A stretch of DNA of 64,000 bases from Paenibacillaceae bacterium (GCA_029256185.1 JAQSYI010000027.1:85807-149806); one strand, 5' to 3'. Shown: positions 43,509 through 53,258, counted from the first letter of the stretch. Made by a program: numbers and translations. The notes: a model not told the origin generated them from the letters alone.

Positions 43509-44024
43509 CTATTCATATTGCATCAGACTGAACACATCGATGCCATCGAGCTTGCTGCGGCCGTTCAGGAAGCCCAACTCGATGAAGAAGGCTGTACCGA
43601 CAACTTCACCGCCCAAGCGGCGGACCAGATTGATGGAGGTGGCAATGGTGCCTCCCGTCGCCAGCAAGTCGTCTGCAATCAGCACCTTCTGCCCCGGCTG
43701 GATGGCATCAGCGTGCATGGCCAGCTTATCCTTGCCGTATTCCAGATCATACCCTTCCTCGATGGTCTGCCCGGGGAGCTTGCCGCTCTTGCGGATTGGT
43801 ACGAATCCTACACCCAAGGCGTAGGCGAGAGGCGCGCCTACTACAAACCCCCTTGCCTCGGGACCTGCGATCAGGTCGATTTGCTTCTCCTTGACCATTT
43901 CCTTCAGGGCATCAATAGAGGCTCTGTAAGCTTCTCCTTGTCGAAGCAGGGTGGTAATATCCTTGAAGCTGATGCCTGCTTGGGGAAAATCCGGAATAAC
44001 GCGGATATAGTCTTTGAAATCCAT
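43509..44024 (-). CDS. apt: Adenine phosphoribosyltransferase
   Basis: 171 residues, the standard length, from ATG 44024 behind CGGAGG. It converts adenine and PRPP to AMP in purine salvage. The PRPP-binding loop KVLIADDLLATGGT and the adenine-site segments GPEARGFVVGAPLAY and RKSGKLPG are all present. It lies 24 bp after recJ, as in Bacillus, and is closed by a strong terminator. Confidence 0.97.
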   Translation of the reverse strand: MDFKDYIRVIPDFPQAGISFKDITTLLRQGEAYRASIDALKEMVKEKQIDLIAGPEARGFVVGAPLAYALGVGFVPIRKSGKLPGQTIEEGYDLEYGKDKLAMHADAIQPGQKVLIADDLLATGGTIATSINLVRRLGGEVVGTAFFIELGFLNGRSKLDGIDVFSLMQYE

Positions 44025-44048
44025 GGACTTAAACCTCCGTTTGTCGTC

Positions 44049-46478
44049 TTAATGCTCACGCGCGGCGCCTGTTGCAAGCCGGTCATTCGGTGCATCCGTA
44101 CTCCTTGCCAATGCTGCCAGCAGAATCTCTGTCAGCTCCGATGCAGTGGAATAAATGTATAATTGCTCCATCCGTTCCCGGTTGGATTGACGGAGGTACA
44201 AGGTCGATTCGGTTAACTCCCGCTTGGCCGGACTTCGGACGAAGGCGTACCCGACCCCGTCCCGTACGGCAAAACCTAGTTCCTCGAAGACGCCGAGAAT
44301 CAACAGTGCGGCTTGCTTGGACAGGTCCAGACGCTTCTTCAGTGCCGGCCAGATCCGCTCATCCCCCGTCTGCAGCCGCCCTTGCTTGGCCAGCAGACCG
44401 TAGAGGTTCTTGAACGACTCCCGGTCGGGCAGCAATCCGCCCCACTCCGTGTTGGCATCGGCAAATACCGCGTATATTCTGCGGATATCCCCCAAGCGGG
44501 CCAGCGCCTCCTCCAGCCATTCCTGATAGGGAGGCAGGGAATACAGCACCAGATCCTTCAGCTTGGCATAATCCGCTTGTTCCGCCGCAGCGTTCTGTGG
44601 AACCGGCAAACCGGTTCCATCCACAGTCCAGACGGGAGCGCCGCGCCGCCACTCCTCCCGGATGCCCGCTTGACCATCGGGCTCGAACAGCAGCAGCCCG
44701 CAGCCCTCAGGAAGCGCAGGCCCCCGGCCGCTGCCTCCCGCTCTCGTTCCCCGCCAGTCAAATACCTGGACGCCGGAAATCCGCATATCCTGAATCACGA
44801 TCTGTGGCTTGCGCGCTCCGTTCCACTCGTTAACGGACAACTCGCCCAACACATCAATGGACGACGTGGGGGCGATCATCTGCGAGGAAGACCCGTAGTT
44901 AAAGCCGATGGCTTCCATGCTTGCTGCGGTCTCCGCTTGAGCCTCCGCCAACAGCAGCTTCAGATGCTGCTGCTCCCGGCCCATGGTCCGCTTCTCGGAG
45001 ATGCGCAGTCCCTCGAAGACGAACCGGGGGGCCGGGTTGCCGTTGCCGAAGGGAGCCAACTGGGCCAACTGTTCAATGCAAGTCAGTGGTGTGTCCGCAA
45101 GAGAGCAAGCCATATCCGCCCGGATGACGGGAGTAAGATGCTCTTCCGTAAGCCATGCCTGTGCAAACTGCTCAAGCCGCTTCTCCAGTTCAGGCAACCT
45201 GTCGGAGGAGAGAGTCAGCCCGGCCGCCGCCTGATGGCCGCCGTAATGGTCCAGCAGATCGGCGCATTCCGTCAACGCCCGGTACATATCGAACCCGGGG
45301 ATAGAGCGGGCAGAACCCTTGGCCAAGCCCGTCTCGGGGTCCACAGCCAGCACGAGAACCGGCCGATAGTACTTCTCCAGCAGCTTGGAAGCGACGATTC
45401 CCACTACCCCTACGCTCCAACCGGAGCCGGAGACAACAATAATGCGCTTGTCAGCGGGATTTTGCCCGCTCATCCGGGCCAGCGCCTCCCGCATAATCTC
45501 TTCAACAATCTTCTGGCGTTCCTTGTTCAGCGTATCCAGCTCCAGCGCAAGGAGCTCCGCTTCCTGGACATTAGCCGTAGTCAGCAGCCTGACTGCAAGG
45601 CTGGCGTGGTTCATCCGGCCGCTGGCGTTGATTCTGGGGGCAAGCGAGAAGCCGATATGAGTCTCATTCACCGCCTGCCGGTCCACTCCCGCGATGTCAA
45701 GAAGCGCCCGGATTCCCAGATTGGAGGTGCTCCTCATCTGCGTGAGCCCCAGCTTTACAATCAGCCGGTTCTCATCAATAAGCGGCATCAGATCGGCAAC
45801 GGTGCCGATAGCAGCCAGCTCCAGCCATTGCAGAGGGATCTCTCCCAGGACAGCATGGGCCAGCTTGAAGGCCACCCCCACTCCCGCCAGTTCCTTGCAG
45901 GGATACGGGCAATCCGGCTGCTTGGGATTGACCACTGCGGCCGCGTCGGGCAGCAGCTCCGGCGGCTCATGGTGATCCGTTACCACCACATCCATCCCCA
46001 GTTCCCGGGCATAAGCAATCTCTTCCCGGGCGCTGATGCCCGTATCCACCGTAACGATCAGGGATACGCCGCAGCTTTTGGCCAGATCAAGCGCATCCCG
46101 GTTCATGCCGTATCCTTCGTGAATCCTGTGGGGAATATATGTATCATAGTCAGCGCCAAGCGCTTTCATCAGTCCGTCCATCAGGGTGGTGCTGCTGATT
46201 CCATCCGCATCATAATCGCCGTAGATGCGGATCTTCTCCCCGCGGCTTACGGCCAGCGTGATGCGGGCGGCCGCTTCCCTCATCCCTTTCATCAGGAACG
46301 GATCGTGGAACTGTTCTATTCCTCCGTAGAGGAAATGCCGTGCCTGTTCAATCTGCCCGATTCCACGGGCCGACATCAGCCGGGCAATCAGCGGATGAAG
46401 CTGCAGCTCCTCCGCCAATTGAGCAGATGCCGAATCATGGGTTTCCGGTAACATCCATCTTGCTTTTGCCTCCAGCAT
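44049..46478 (-). CDS. recJ: Single-stranded-DNA-specific exonuclease RecJ
   Basis: 809 residues from ATG 46478 behind GAGGTGG. A 5'-3' ssDNA exonuclease of recombination and mismatch repair. DHH-family metal motifs are visible: IRIYGDYDADGISST, VTVDTGISA, VVVTDHHEPPE, GTVADLMPL; then the DHHA1 region with DHYGGHQAAAGLTL. The C-terminal 200 residues are the extension seen in Bacillus-type RecJ. It follows the CDF transporter gene by 16 bp. Confidence 0.96.
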   Translation of the reverse strand: MLEAKARWMLPETHDSASAQLAEELQLHPLIARLMSARGIGQIEQARHFLYGGIEQFHDPFLMKGMREAAARITLAVSRGEKIRIYGDYDADGISSTTLMDGLMKALGADYDTYIPHRIHEGYGMNRDALDLAKSCGVSLIVTVDTGISAREEIAYARELGMDVVVTDHHEPPELLPDAAAVVNPKQPDCPYPCKELAGVGVAFKLAHAVLGEIPLQWLELAAIGTVADLMPLIDENRLIVKLGLTQMRSTSNLGIRALLDIAGVDRQAVNETHIGFSLAPRINASGRMNHASLAVRLLTTANVQEAELLALELDTLNKERQKIVEEIMREALARMSGQNPADKRIIVVSGSGWSVGVVGIVASKLLEKYYRPVLVLAVDPETGLAKGSARSIPGFDMYRALTECADLLDHYGGHQAAAGLTLSSDRLPELEKRLEQFAQAWLTEEHLTPVIRADMACSLADTPLTCIEQLAQLAPFGNGNPAPRFVFEGLRISEKRTMGREQQHLKLLLAEAQAETAASMEAIGFNYGSSSQMIAPTSSIDVLGELSVNEWNGARKPQIVIQDMRISGVQVFDWRGTRAGGSGRGPALPEGCGLLLFEPDGQAGIREEWRRGAPVWTVDGTGLPVPQNAAAEQADYAKLKDLVLYSLPPYQEWLEEALARLGDIRRIYAVFADANTEWGGLLPDRESFKNLYGLLAKQGRLQTGDERIWPALKKRLDLSKQAALLILGVFEELGFAVRDGVGYAFVRSPAKRELTESTLYLRQSNRERMEQLYIYSTASELTEILLAALARSTDAPNDRLATGAAREH

Positions 46479-46494
46479 GGGTCCACCTCAAACT

Positions 46495-47448
46495 TTAATG
46501 CAGCAACGTGGGCATTTCGTCCTGCTCGGGATCAACATTATTCTTGTAGGGATAGCCCGGATCATAGGGATTCACATGCACCATGACATCGGATACATGT
46601 ATAAACCGCTTCATCAAATGCTGCTTAGTGATTTTGGCAATTTCATGCCCTTCGGCAACTGTAATCTTCGGGTTCACACTTATTTTCACATCAACCACTA
46701 CATAATGCCCATGCTCGCGGGCACGGAGACCGTCCACGGTAATAATGCCTTTGATCCTCTGCACGGTAGCAATGAGCTCGGCAGCATCCTCATCATGCAG
46801 CACATGGTCCATCGTACTGTGAACGGATTCCCTGATGAGCTTGTAGCCCATGCGCAGAACCAGTGCGGCCACCAGCAGCCCCGCTGCCGGGTCCAGCAAA
46901 TACAGCTTGGGCTGATTGATCCATTGGCCGATCAGCGCTCCCAGAACTCCCGCTGCAGCCGCGACAGAGGAGAATACGTCTGTCCGGTGGTCCCATGCCC
47001 CGGCAATCAAGGCGTGGCTGGACAGCTTCTTGCCCAATGCGTAGCTATAGCGGAAGAGAAGTTCCTTGATGAGGACCGCAACGCCAAGCGCCACCAGCGC
47101 ATACCATTGGGGTGGTTCGTCTACCCCCTCGCGCAGCGCCTTGAAAGAAGACTGGCCGATTTCGAAGCCGATCAGAATCATGAGCACAGAAACGATAATA
47201 GCTGCGATGGTATCCGCTTTGCCATGCCCGTACGGATGGTCCGCATCTGCCGGACGTTTCGCTGCACGAAGCCCCACCAACACAACAAAGGAACCGGCCA
47301 CATCGGTGGCCGAACTGGCAGCATCCGCCAATAAGGCTTTACTGCCCGCCATGATACCGATCCCCCCCTTGATGCAGGCTAATGCCACATTGCTGGCAAT
47401 TCCGAGCCAGGCTGCCTTTTCCGCTTTCCCAAATCGTGATTCCGACAT
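46495..47448 (-). CDS. Cation diffusion facilitator family transporter
   Basis: 317 residues from ATG 47448, 7 nt after AAGGAG. The frame stays open to 47682, but that part is the translation of a MITE-like element and is rejected. Metal-site motifs LLADAASSATDVAGS and GAWDHRTDVFSS, the loop HPYGHGKADT, six membrane segments and a C-terminal cytoplasmic domain (HGHYVVVDVKISVNP) identify a zinc/iron/manganese exporter type. It is the only non-canonical gene between secF and recJ. Confidence 0.92.
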   Translation of the reverse strand: MSESRFGKAEKAAWLGIASNVALACIKGGIGIMAGSKALLADAASSATDVAGSFVVLVGLRAAKRPADADHPYGHGKADTIAAIIVSVLMILIGFEIGQSSFKALREGVDEPPQWYALVALGVAVLIKELLFRYSYALGKKLSSHALIAGAWDHRTDVFSSVAAAAGVLGALIGQWINQPKLYLLDPAAGLLVAALVLRMGYKLIRESVHSTMDHVLHDEDAAELIATVQRIKGIITVDGLRAREHGHYVVVDVKISVNPKITVAEGHEIAKITKQHLMKRFIHVSDVMVHVNPYDPGYPYKNNVDPEQDEMPTLLH

Positions 47449-47523
47449 GCCGCCACTCCTTATCGTTCTATGAAAGAAAGGACCCACCTTCCGCAAGGAC
47501 GGATAGCTTCCGTCTTCAACGTC

Positions 47524-47688
47524 TAGGGCGTGTCTGAAAACTCGCTTGAGGGCATCTTTCGCCGCCTTTTCGCCCCTTGCTTCGTTGCTTTCGCTTGACG
47601 TACCCCCGGTACGCCTGCACAAAAGCGCCTTGCCAGAAACGAAAATTCGACTAAATCTGCTCCCCACGGAGTTTTCAAACACACCCTA
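47524..47688. repeat. MITE-like element, copy 3 (inverted relative to copies 1 and 2)
   Basis: 165 bp with terminal inverted repeats TAGGGCGTGTCTGAAAACTC at the left, and TAGGGTGTGTTTGAAAACTC as complement of the right end (18 of 20). Its complement matches the interior of the elements at 6861 and 7398, with GGGGAGCAGAT, TTTTCGTTTCTGGCAAGGCG and GATGCCCTCAAGCG in the same order. It lies between secF and the CDF gene. Confidence 0.88.
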
Positions 47689-47726
47689 GTGGGAATGCAC
47701 CATTCTTTTTAGCAAAAGTTCCAAGT

Positions 47727-48653
47727 CTACGGATTGCTCAAAGCGGGCTTGACAGCGATGATCTTGCGTCTTCTCAACAAGTACCACATCGGTGTGGTCA
47801 GACAGATGGAGGAATACACGCCGCTTACCAGGCCGAAGATCTTGGCCAAGGCGAACAGCTTGATGGCTTCACTGCCGAATATGAACAGACAGCCTGCGGC
47901 AAACAATACGGTAATAACCGTGTTGATGGACCGCGACATGGTCTGCCAGATGCTGTGATTGACCAGATCGGCCAGATCCTGATCGGTCTTGAGCTTGGCA
48001 AACCGCATGTTCTCCCGAATCCGGTCCAGGATAACGATCTTGTCATTAATGGAGTAACCGACTGTGGTCAGCACCGCCGCCACAAAGGGCAGGTCCACCT
48101 CAAACCGGAAGATGGAGAAGATCGCCAATACGAAGAAGGCATCATACAAGATGGTAACGATCGCCGATACGGCAAAACGCCATTCGAAGCGGATCGTCAC
48201 ATACAGACAGATACACAAGCTGGCAATAGCTACAGCAAGAACGGCCTTCTTGCCCATCTCCGTGGCCATATCCGGCGAAACAGCGTTCACCTCGGCGGAA
48301 ACCGCAGAGCCGTAGGCTTCAGTAAAGGCACCCTTGATCTTCGTAACGGTCGCATCATCCAGCGTTTCGTCGAATCTGGCCGACAGCCGGTCATTGTTCC
48401 CGCCCAGGGTCAGCACATTAGGCTTCATTTCCACATCTGCAAATATCTTCTCGCCATCCGCTTTCTCGATGGCCTTGCCGACGTTGATATCAATCGTGGT
48501 TCCTGCCTTGAAATCGACTCCGTAATGGAGGAAATCCACATCGGTAAATGTAGCTACAAGCAGCATGACCAGCCCGACCAAGGTAACTAGAGCCGATCCA
48601 ATGAAAAAGTAGTTGCGGTTTTTGATAAAATCAAAATGGATTTTAGAGTGCAC
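47727..48653 (-). CDS. secF: Protein translocase subunit SecF
   Basis: 308 residues from GTG 48653 behind AAAGGAG, overlapping the end of secD by 11 bp. With SecD it uses the proton gradient to aid protein export through SecYEG. The N-terminal segment and FKAGTTIDINVG resemble the SecF signature, and six membrane segments with GYSINDKIVILDRIREN follow. In Bacillus subtilis these are fused as SecDF; here they are separate genes. Confidence 0.95.
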   Translation of the reverse strand: MHSKIHFDFIKNRNYFFIGSALVTLVGLVMLLVATFTDVDFLHYGVDFKAGTTIDINVGKAIEKADGEKIFADVEMKPNVLTLGGNNDRLSARFDETLDDATVTKIKGAFTEAYGSAVSAEVNAVSPDMATEMGKKAVLAVAIASLCICLYVTIRFEWRFAVSAIVTILYDAFFVLAIFSIFRFEVDLPFVAAVLTTVGYSINDKIVILDRIRENMRFAKLKTDQDLADLVNHSIWQTMSRSINTVITVLFAAGCLFIFGSEAIKLFALAKIFGLVSGVYSSICLTTPMWYLLRRRKIIAVKPALSNP

Positions 48654-49875
48654 GGATCTCGGACTCCTTTACACCGTAATAGGAAGGCTTCTTGAATACA
48701 TTGGCCTTAATCAGGAGCTCAATGAGCACCCGGGAGAGAAACACGTTGGTCACCATGCTGACGACGATACTGATGAGCAGCGTCAGGGCAAACCCGCGGA
48801 TCGCTCCGTTGCCGATGTAATACAATACGGCGCAGGAGATGGCGTTGGTTACATTGGCGTCGACAATGGTGCGGAAGGAATGCTTGGCCCCGGATTTCAG
48901 CGCCGAGAGCATGCTCTTGCCGGTTCGAATCTCTTCCTTGATCCGCTCATAGGTAATGATATTGGCATCTACCGCCATGCCGACACCGAGCACCATCGCC
49001 GCAATGCCGGGAAGAGTGATCGTCGCCTTCATATAATAGAAGACCACGATAACAATCCACAGATAAGTGATCAACGTAATCGATGCCACTATTCCCGGCA
49101 AACGATAGAAGAAGATCATGAACAAAAGAATCAGGGCCGCGCCGATCAAACCGGCTTCCACGGTCTGGTGCAGGGACTGCTGTCCGAGAGTCGCTCCCAC
49201 GCTTTGGGTGTACTTCTCCGTCAGATTCAGGGGAAGGGCGCCCAGATTGATGATATTGGCCATTTCCTTGGCGCTGTCGTAAGTATATCCGCCTTCAATA
49301 GAGGCGGTATCGGAGTTGATCACGGAATTGACCACAGGGCTTGCTTGGACTTCTTCATCCAGATAGATGGAAAGGGGTTGTCCTACCAGCCTGCCGGTTA
49401 TCTCGGCGAATTTGCTCGCGCTCTTCAGCTTGATGCTGATATACGGTTGATGGGCTTGGTTGAATTCCACGCTCGCTCCGCCGGGCACGAAATCGCTGCC
49501 GTTCAGCTCCACCTTGCCGTCAGGTCCCCGGAAGGTCAGATTGGAAGGCTTCTTCAGCGTCTCCCGCACCTTCTCTTCATCTGTCACGCCCGCGAGCTTG
49601 ACCCGGATGCGGTCGCTGCCCTCCGTCGTAATTTCCGGCTCGGCAATCCCCTGGGAGTCAATCCGCTTTTGCAGATTGCGTGCGGTTTCAAGAAGCGACG
49701 CCTTGGTAACCTTGGCGCCTTCCTCTACCGGAGTCGCCACATACAAAATCTCAAAGCCGCCCTTCAGATCAAGACCCAGCCGAAGGTTCTTGACCAGGTG
49801 CGGACTGGTAATCCCCGCAGCTGTAAGACACAGTACAACAATTGCAATAAACGCAATTAATCTCTTCTTAACCAT
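48643..49875 (-). CDS. secD: Protein translocase subunit SecD
   Basis: 410 residues from ATG 49875 behind GGAAGGAG. It has an N-terminal membrane anchor, the conserved LRLGLDLKGG motif, a short periplasmic-type domain of Gram-positive size, then five membrane segments with GMAVDANIITYERIKEE. It is the export accessory partner of SecF, which follows with an 11-bp overlap. Confidence 0.95.
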   Translation of the reverse strand: MVKKRLIAFIAIVVLCLTAAGITSPHLVKNLRLGLDLKGGFEILYVATPVEEGAKVTKASLLETARNLQKRIDSQGIAEPEITTEGSDRIRVKLAGVTDEEKVRETLKKPSNLTFRGPDGKVELNGSDFVPGGASVEFNQAHQPYISIKLKSASKFAEITGRLVGQPLSIYLDEEVQASPVVNSVINSDTASIEGGYTYDSAKEMANIINLGALPLNLTEKYTQSVGATLGQQSLHQTVEAGLIGAALILLFMIFFYRLPGIVASITLITYLWIVIVVFYYMKATITLPGIAAMVLGVGMAVDANIITYERIKEEIRTGKSMLSALKSGAKHSFRTIVDANVTNAISCAVLYYIGNGAIRGFALTLLISIVVSMVTNVFLSRVLIELLIKANVFKKPSYYGVKESEIRAL

Positions 49876-50070
49876 CTGTGCTTCTCCTTCCTAAAACTCA
49901 ATATTCCTATTATAACCACCCGCAAACTTCGAGTCAATTTACGGAAATCCGCCAAGGCCGGATCTTGAATTGCCCTCCTTCTTTCTATTTTTTCCCCCAT
50001 ACAAAAGCATACATACAAAACAGCCCCACAAGGTGGAGCACGTGTTTTGGATGCATAACGATTCGATATC

Positions 50071-50100
50071 CAAAAAGAAAAAGCGCCGTTGTTACAACGG
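50071..50100 (-). terminator. Terminator of comN
   Basis: On the minus strand, CCGTTG (50100-50095), TAA loop, CAACGG (50091-50086), then CGCTTTTTCTTTTT. The loop is the comN stop codon itself. Confidence 0.7.
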
Positions 50101-50370
50101 TCCGCCAGTGTAGGCGCGCATCGTCATCCAGTTCATAAACTGGGTGGTTTTGAGCGACAGAATATCGTTTACGATCTGATGCAAGGGAGGAGTGCCGGTC
50201 TTGGCGTATTTGCTGCTGATGCAGTCCCATATATCCAGACCCGACACATGCTCGTATCCAAGCAAGCGGAATTCATCTGCCTTGCTGTAGCACAAGTTCT
50301 CGATTACGGTACTAAGGTCATAGCCGGAATCATCCGGATCGTGAGCCTGTTCTTTATCCTGATCGGTCAT
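50092..50370 (-). CDS. comN: Post-transcriptional regulator of the ComN family
   Basis: 92 residues from ATG 50370 behind GAAGGTG. The segment LHQIVNDILSLKTTQFMNWM is characteristic of ComN (YrzD), which in Bacillus controls late competence gene expression after transcription. It lies upstream of secD as in Bacillus. A terminator overlaps its stop codon, so it is transcribed apart from secDF. Confidence 0.82.
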   Translation of the reverse strand: MTDQDKEQAHDPDDSGYDLSTVIENLCYSKADEFRLLGYEHVSGLDIWDCISSKYAKTGTPPLHQIVNDILSLKTTQFMNWMTMRAYTGGPL

Positions 50371-50549
50371 GGGGGCACCTTCTTTTTACTGGGATTGCAT
50401 ACGCTGCTTGACCCTTATACCTTTAAGTAATTCGGTAGCCTGTCCCATATTCCTGCCTGTCCCCATCAATTTCACAAATTAAGCATGAGCCTGGGCCAAC
50501 ACCGCATATTGTGGTAGGGAGAACAAGCTATGCGGGAAGAGGGATAGGC

Positions 50550-52139
50550 GTGTCCAAGAAAACCTCCATTAACCACAAAACCAAGCAGACTTTCATCGGC
50601 GGCGCACTCATATTAGTCGCAGCAGGCATTATCAATCGAATCTTGGGATTCGTGCCCAGAATCCTCCTTCCCCGTATTATCGGCGCAGAGGGGGTGGGTC
50701 TGTACCAATTGGGATATCCGTTTCTCATCGTAGTTTTGACCTTTATAACGGGCGGAATTCCCCTCGCGGTGGCCAAGCTGGTGGCGGAAGCGGAGTCAGA
50801 GGGCAATGAGAACCGGGTCCGCAAAATTCTCAAGGTGTCTCTGGCTTTATCCTTGATGCTGGGCATACTCCTCACCTCGCTGTGCTTGCTCGCTGCAGAC
50901 TGGATTACCAATCATCTGCTGACCGACGACCGGGTATACACCACGTTCCTCATGATGAGCCCCATCATTTTGCTGGTAGCCGTCTCCTCTGTTTTCCGCG
51001 GCTATTTCCAGGGCAGGCAGAACATGATTCCCACCGCCGTCTCACAGATTACCGAGACTGTGATCCGGATAGCAGCCGTCCTGTTCTTCTCCTGGCTGAT
51101 GCTTCCCTATGGCATTGAGTATGCAGCGGCGGGAGCCATGCTGGGGGTATTGACCGGGGAGTTGGGCGGAATGCTGGTCATGCTGGGGATGTATGTATGG
51201 ACCAGGAAAGCTTACCATCTTTACGGAAAGGCGAAGATTGGGAAAAACCCGCATCACATGGGTGGAAGATCGGCGCTGAAGCATATTATCCGGATTTCAA
51301 TTCCCGTTACCGCAAGCAAGCTGGTAGGGTCTGCCTCTTACTTGTTCGAATCCATCCTCACCGCCCAGAGCCTGGCATTGGCAGGAGTAGCCACTGCTGC
51401 AGCTACTGCGCAATACGGGGCCTTGCAGGGAATGATCATGCCCGTTCTGCTGCTGCCCAGCGCCCTGACCTTTTCCCTGTCCGTCTCCCTGGTCCCCTCG
51501 CTCTCCGAGGCCGCGGCCCGAGGCGACATGCGCACCATCCATAAGCGGCTGCACCAATCCCTGCGGCTTGCGCTGGTAACTGGAGCACCCTTTGCGGTTA
51601 TTATGTTCATTCTGGCCGAGCCGCTCTGCTTTTACTTATACGGGCAAGGCGAGATCGGGGTCATGCTGAAAATGCTGGCCCCCACCGCCCTGTTCATCTA
51701 CTTCCAGGCTCCGCTCCAAGCCGCGCTGCAGGCGCTGGATAAACCGGGCACGGCGTTGGTCAATACCACTGTCGGCGCCGTGGTCAAGCTGGGTCTTATC
51801 TACGTGCTGGCCTCCAATCCCAAGATGGGCATTCTGGGCGCAGTCATGGCCATCTGTGTGAATACCATCCTGGTTACAATGCTGCACTATTCGAGCATTT
51901 CCCGGCTGCTTCGCTTCAGTATGAAGATCAACGACTTCATCAAAACAGCTGCTGCCATGTTGTTGATGGGAGCAGCCTGCTATTACATCATGGATATGGA
52001 ATGGACTTCGTTTGCCCTGGTCCGTTTTTTGGCCAGCATGGCTGCGGGACTGGCCGTCTACTTGGCTGCCATCGTCATCTTCAAGCTGGTGGACCGCCAT
52101 GATCTGAAGCGGATTCCCGGCTTCCGCGGCAAACCATGA
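50550..52139 (+). CDS. spoVB: Stage V sporulation protein B / oligosaccharide flippase family
   Basis: 529 residues from GTG 50550 after GAGGG; an ATG at 50511 in frame is less likely. About 14 hydrophobic segments are seen, with the MVF/MATE-type start GGALILVAAGIINRILGFVP and LPRIIGAEGVGLYQLGYPF. SpoVB is a polysaccharide flippase needed for spore cortex peptidoglycan. It is on the plus strand, divergent from comN, as in the Bacillus neighbourhood. A paralogue (YtgP/MurJ-like) cannot be ruled out. Confidence 0.85.
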   Translation: MSKKTSINHKTKQTFIGGALILVAAGIINRILGFVPRILLPRIIGAEGVGLYQLGYPFLIVVLTFITGGIPLAVAKLVAEAESEGNENRVRKILKVSLALSLMLGILLTSLCLLAADWITNHLLTDDRVYTTFLMMSPIILLVAVSSVFRGYFQGRQNMIPTAVSQITETVIRIAAVLFFSWLMLPYGIEYAAAGAMLGVLTGELGGMLVMLGMYVWTRKAYHLYGKAKIGKNPHHMGGRSALKHIIRISIPVTASKLVGSASYLFESILTAQSLALAGVATAAATAQYGALQGMIMPVLLLPSALTFSLSVSLVPSLSEAAARGDMRTIHKRLHQSLRLALVTGAPFAVIMFILAEPLCFYLYGQGEIGVMLKMLAPTALFIYFQAPLQAALQALDKPGTALVNTTVGAVVKLGLIYVLASNPKMGILGAVMAICVNTILVTMLHYSSISRLLRFSMKINDFIKTAAAMLLMGAACYYIMDMEWTSFALVRFLASMAAGLAVYLAAIVIFKLVDRHDLKRIPGFRGKP

Positions 52140-52156
52140 TCGGACGGAGGCGGATA

Positions 52157-52837
52157 CTACCTTTTTTTGTCCAGGAACAGGCTCCCCCGGTGATCGATGG
52201 AACAGAAGAACACATCCTTGAAATCCTTTACGCCCTTTTGCTGGATTTGGGTCTTCAGCCAAAACCGTGTTTTGTTCAGCTTGGCCAGATTATGATCCTG
52301 AACCTTGCCATCCATAATTAAAGGAAGCGGCAGCCCTTCATAACGGATGGTATCAAATTGGTCAGCAACCGGCTCCCGGGAAGAATGCCGCTCCTTCTCC
52401 ACCACGGACAGCTTGCCGGAGGTCTCCAGAATGGCAAATTCCACATCGGCCACGTTGGTAATCTTGTTCTGCCTGAGCTGCAGCATCAGATCGTCCAAAT
52501 TATAGCGCTGGCGCTTCATCTCATCGCGCAACAGCTTGCCGTGTTTGATCAGATAGCTGGGCTTGCCGTCAATCAGCTCACGCGCCTTCTGGCTGTGCAG
52601 CGCCAGCTTGGCGGATGCCACCTGGATCAGCACAAGCGTGGCGATAGGAATCAGGCCATGAAGAATCGGTTTGTTTAGATCCTCAATGATAAATACGGCA
52701 ATCTCCGCAATCATGATGGAGATCACCAGATCAAAAATGGACAGCTTCCCGATTTCCCGTTTGCCCATAATCCTTATAGTCGCAAACACCACCAAATAAA
52801 TCAGCAGCGTACGAAGAAACAACGGCAAGCTGTCCAT
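52157..52837 (-). CDS. DUF421 domain-containing membrane protein (YetF/YrbG type)
   Basis: 226 residues from ATG 52837, 7 nt after GGGGAGG; the frame opens ten codons earlier without a site. Three N-terminal membrane segments (FLRTLLIYLVVFATIRIMGK; DLVISIMIAEIAVFII) are followed by the soluble DUF421 domain with KPSYLIKHGKL, NLDDLMLQLRQ and VADVEFAILETSG. In Bacillus, YrbG lies near spoVB, as here. The role is unknown, possibly in spore or envelope function. Convergent with spoVB, 17 bp apart. Confidence 0.88.
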   Translation of the reverse strand: MDSLPLFLRTLLIYLVVFATIRIMGKREIGKLSIFDLVISIMIAEIAVFIIEDLNKPILHGLIPIATLVLIQVASAKLALHSQKARELIDGKPSYLIKHGKLLRDEMKRQRYNLDDLMLQLRQNKITNVADVEFAILETSGKLSVVEKERHSSREPVADQFDTIRYEGLPLPLIMDGKVQDHNLAKLNKTRFWLKTQIQQKGVKDFKDVFFCSIDHRGSLFLDKKR

Positions 52838-52997
52838 AACGAATCCTCCCCGCTCACGAATGGTCAATGAATAGTGTGACTCTCACCCAAAAAGCTCATG
52901 CACGTGGGCAGAACCTCAATTATTGCCAATTGACCCGGCGTCTCGGGAGGTACTATTTAGCCCGGCTCGGCCATACAATGTTGGTAGACAAGTTGGC

Positions 52998-53234
52998 GTA
53001 CCCGGACTACACTTCGGAGCTTCACTTCACTTTGGCGGGTCTACTCGCTGGGCCCTGCCAAAGTACCAGGACTACACTTCGGAGCTTCACTTCACTTTGG
53101 CGGGTTTACTCGCTGGGCCCTGCCAAAGTACCAGGACTACACCTCGGAGCTTCACTTCACTTTGGCGGGTTTACTCGCTGGGCCCTGCCAAAGTACCCGG
53201 ACTACACTTCGAAGCTTCACTTCACTTTGGCGGG
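52998..53234. repeat. 65-bp tandem repeat, nearly four copies
   Basis: Units start at about 52998, 53063, 53128 and 53193, an exact 65-bp period, with over 95 per cent identity. Each contains GGACTACACTTCGGAGCTTC, CACTTCACTTTGGCGGG and CTCGCTGGGCCCTGCCAAAG; ACTTTGGC and GCCAAAGT can pair into a hairpin. The array fills the space between the divergent DUF421 gene and the membrane gene at 53259, ending 9 bp before the latter's ribosome site. Confidence 0.93.
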
Positions 53235-53258
53235 ATTATCTTAAGGAGGGATGCATGT

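Noticed and set aside
47449..47682. Longer N-terminus for the CDF transporter
   Set aside because: The extra 78 codons lie over a MITE-like element, and a well-placed AAGGAG precedes ATG 47448.
52867..53244. 125-codon plus-strand ORF with repeated YTSELHFTLAGL
   Set aside because: It is the translation of the 65-bp tandem repeats; the period is not a multiple of three and no ribosome site precedes it.
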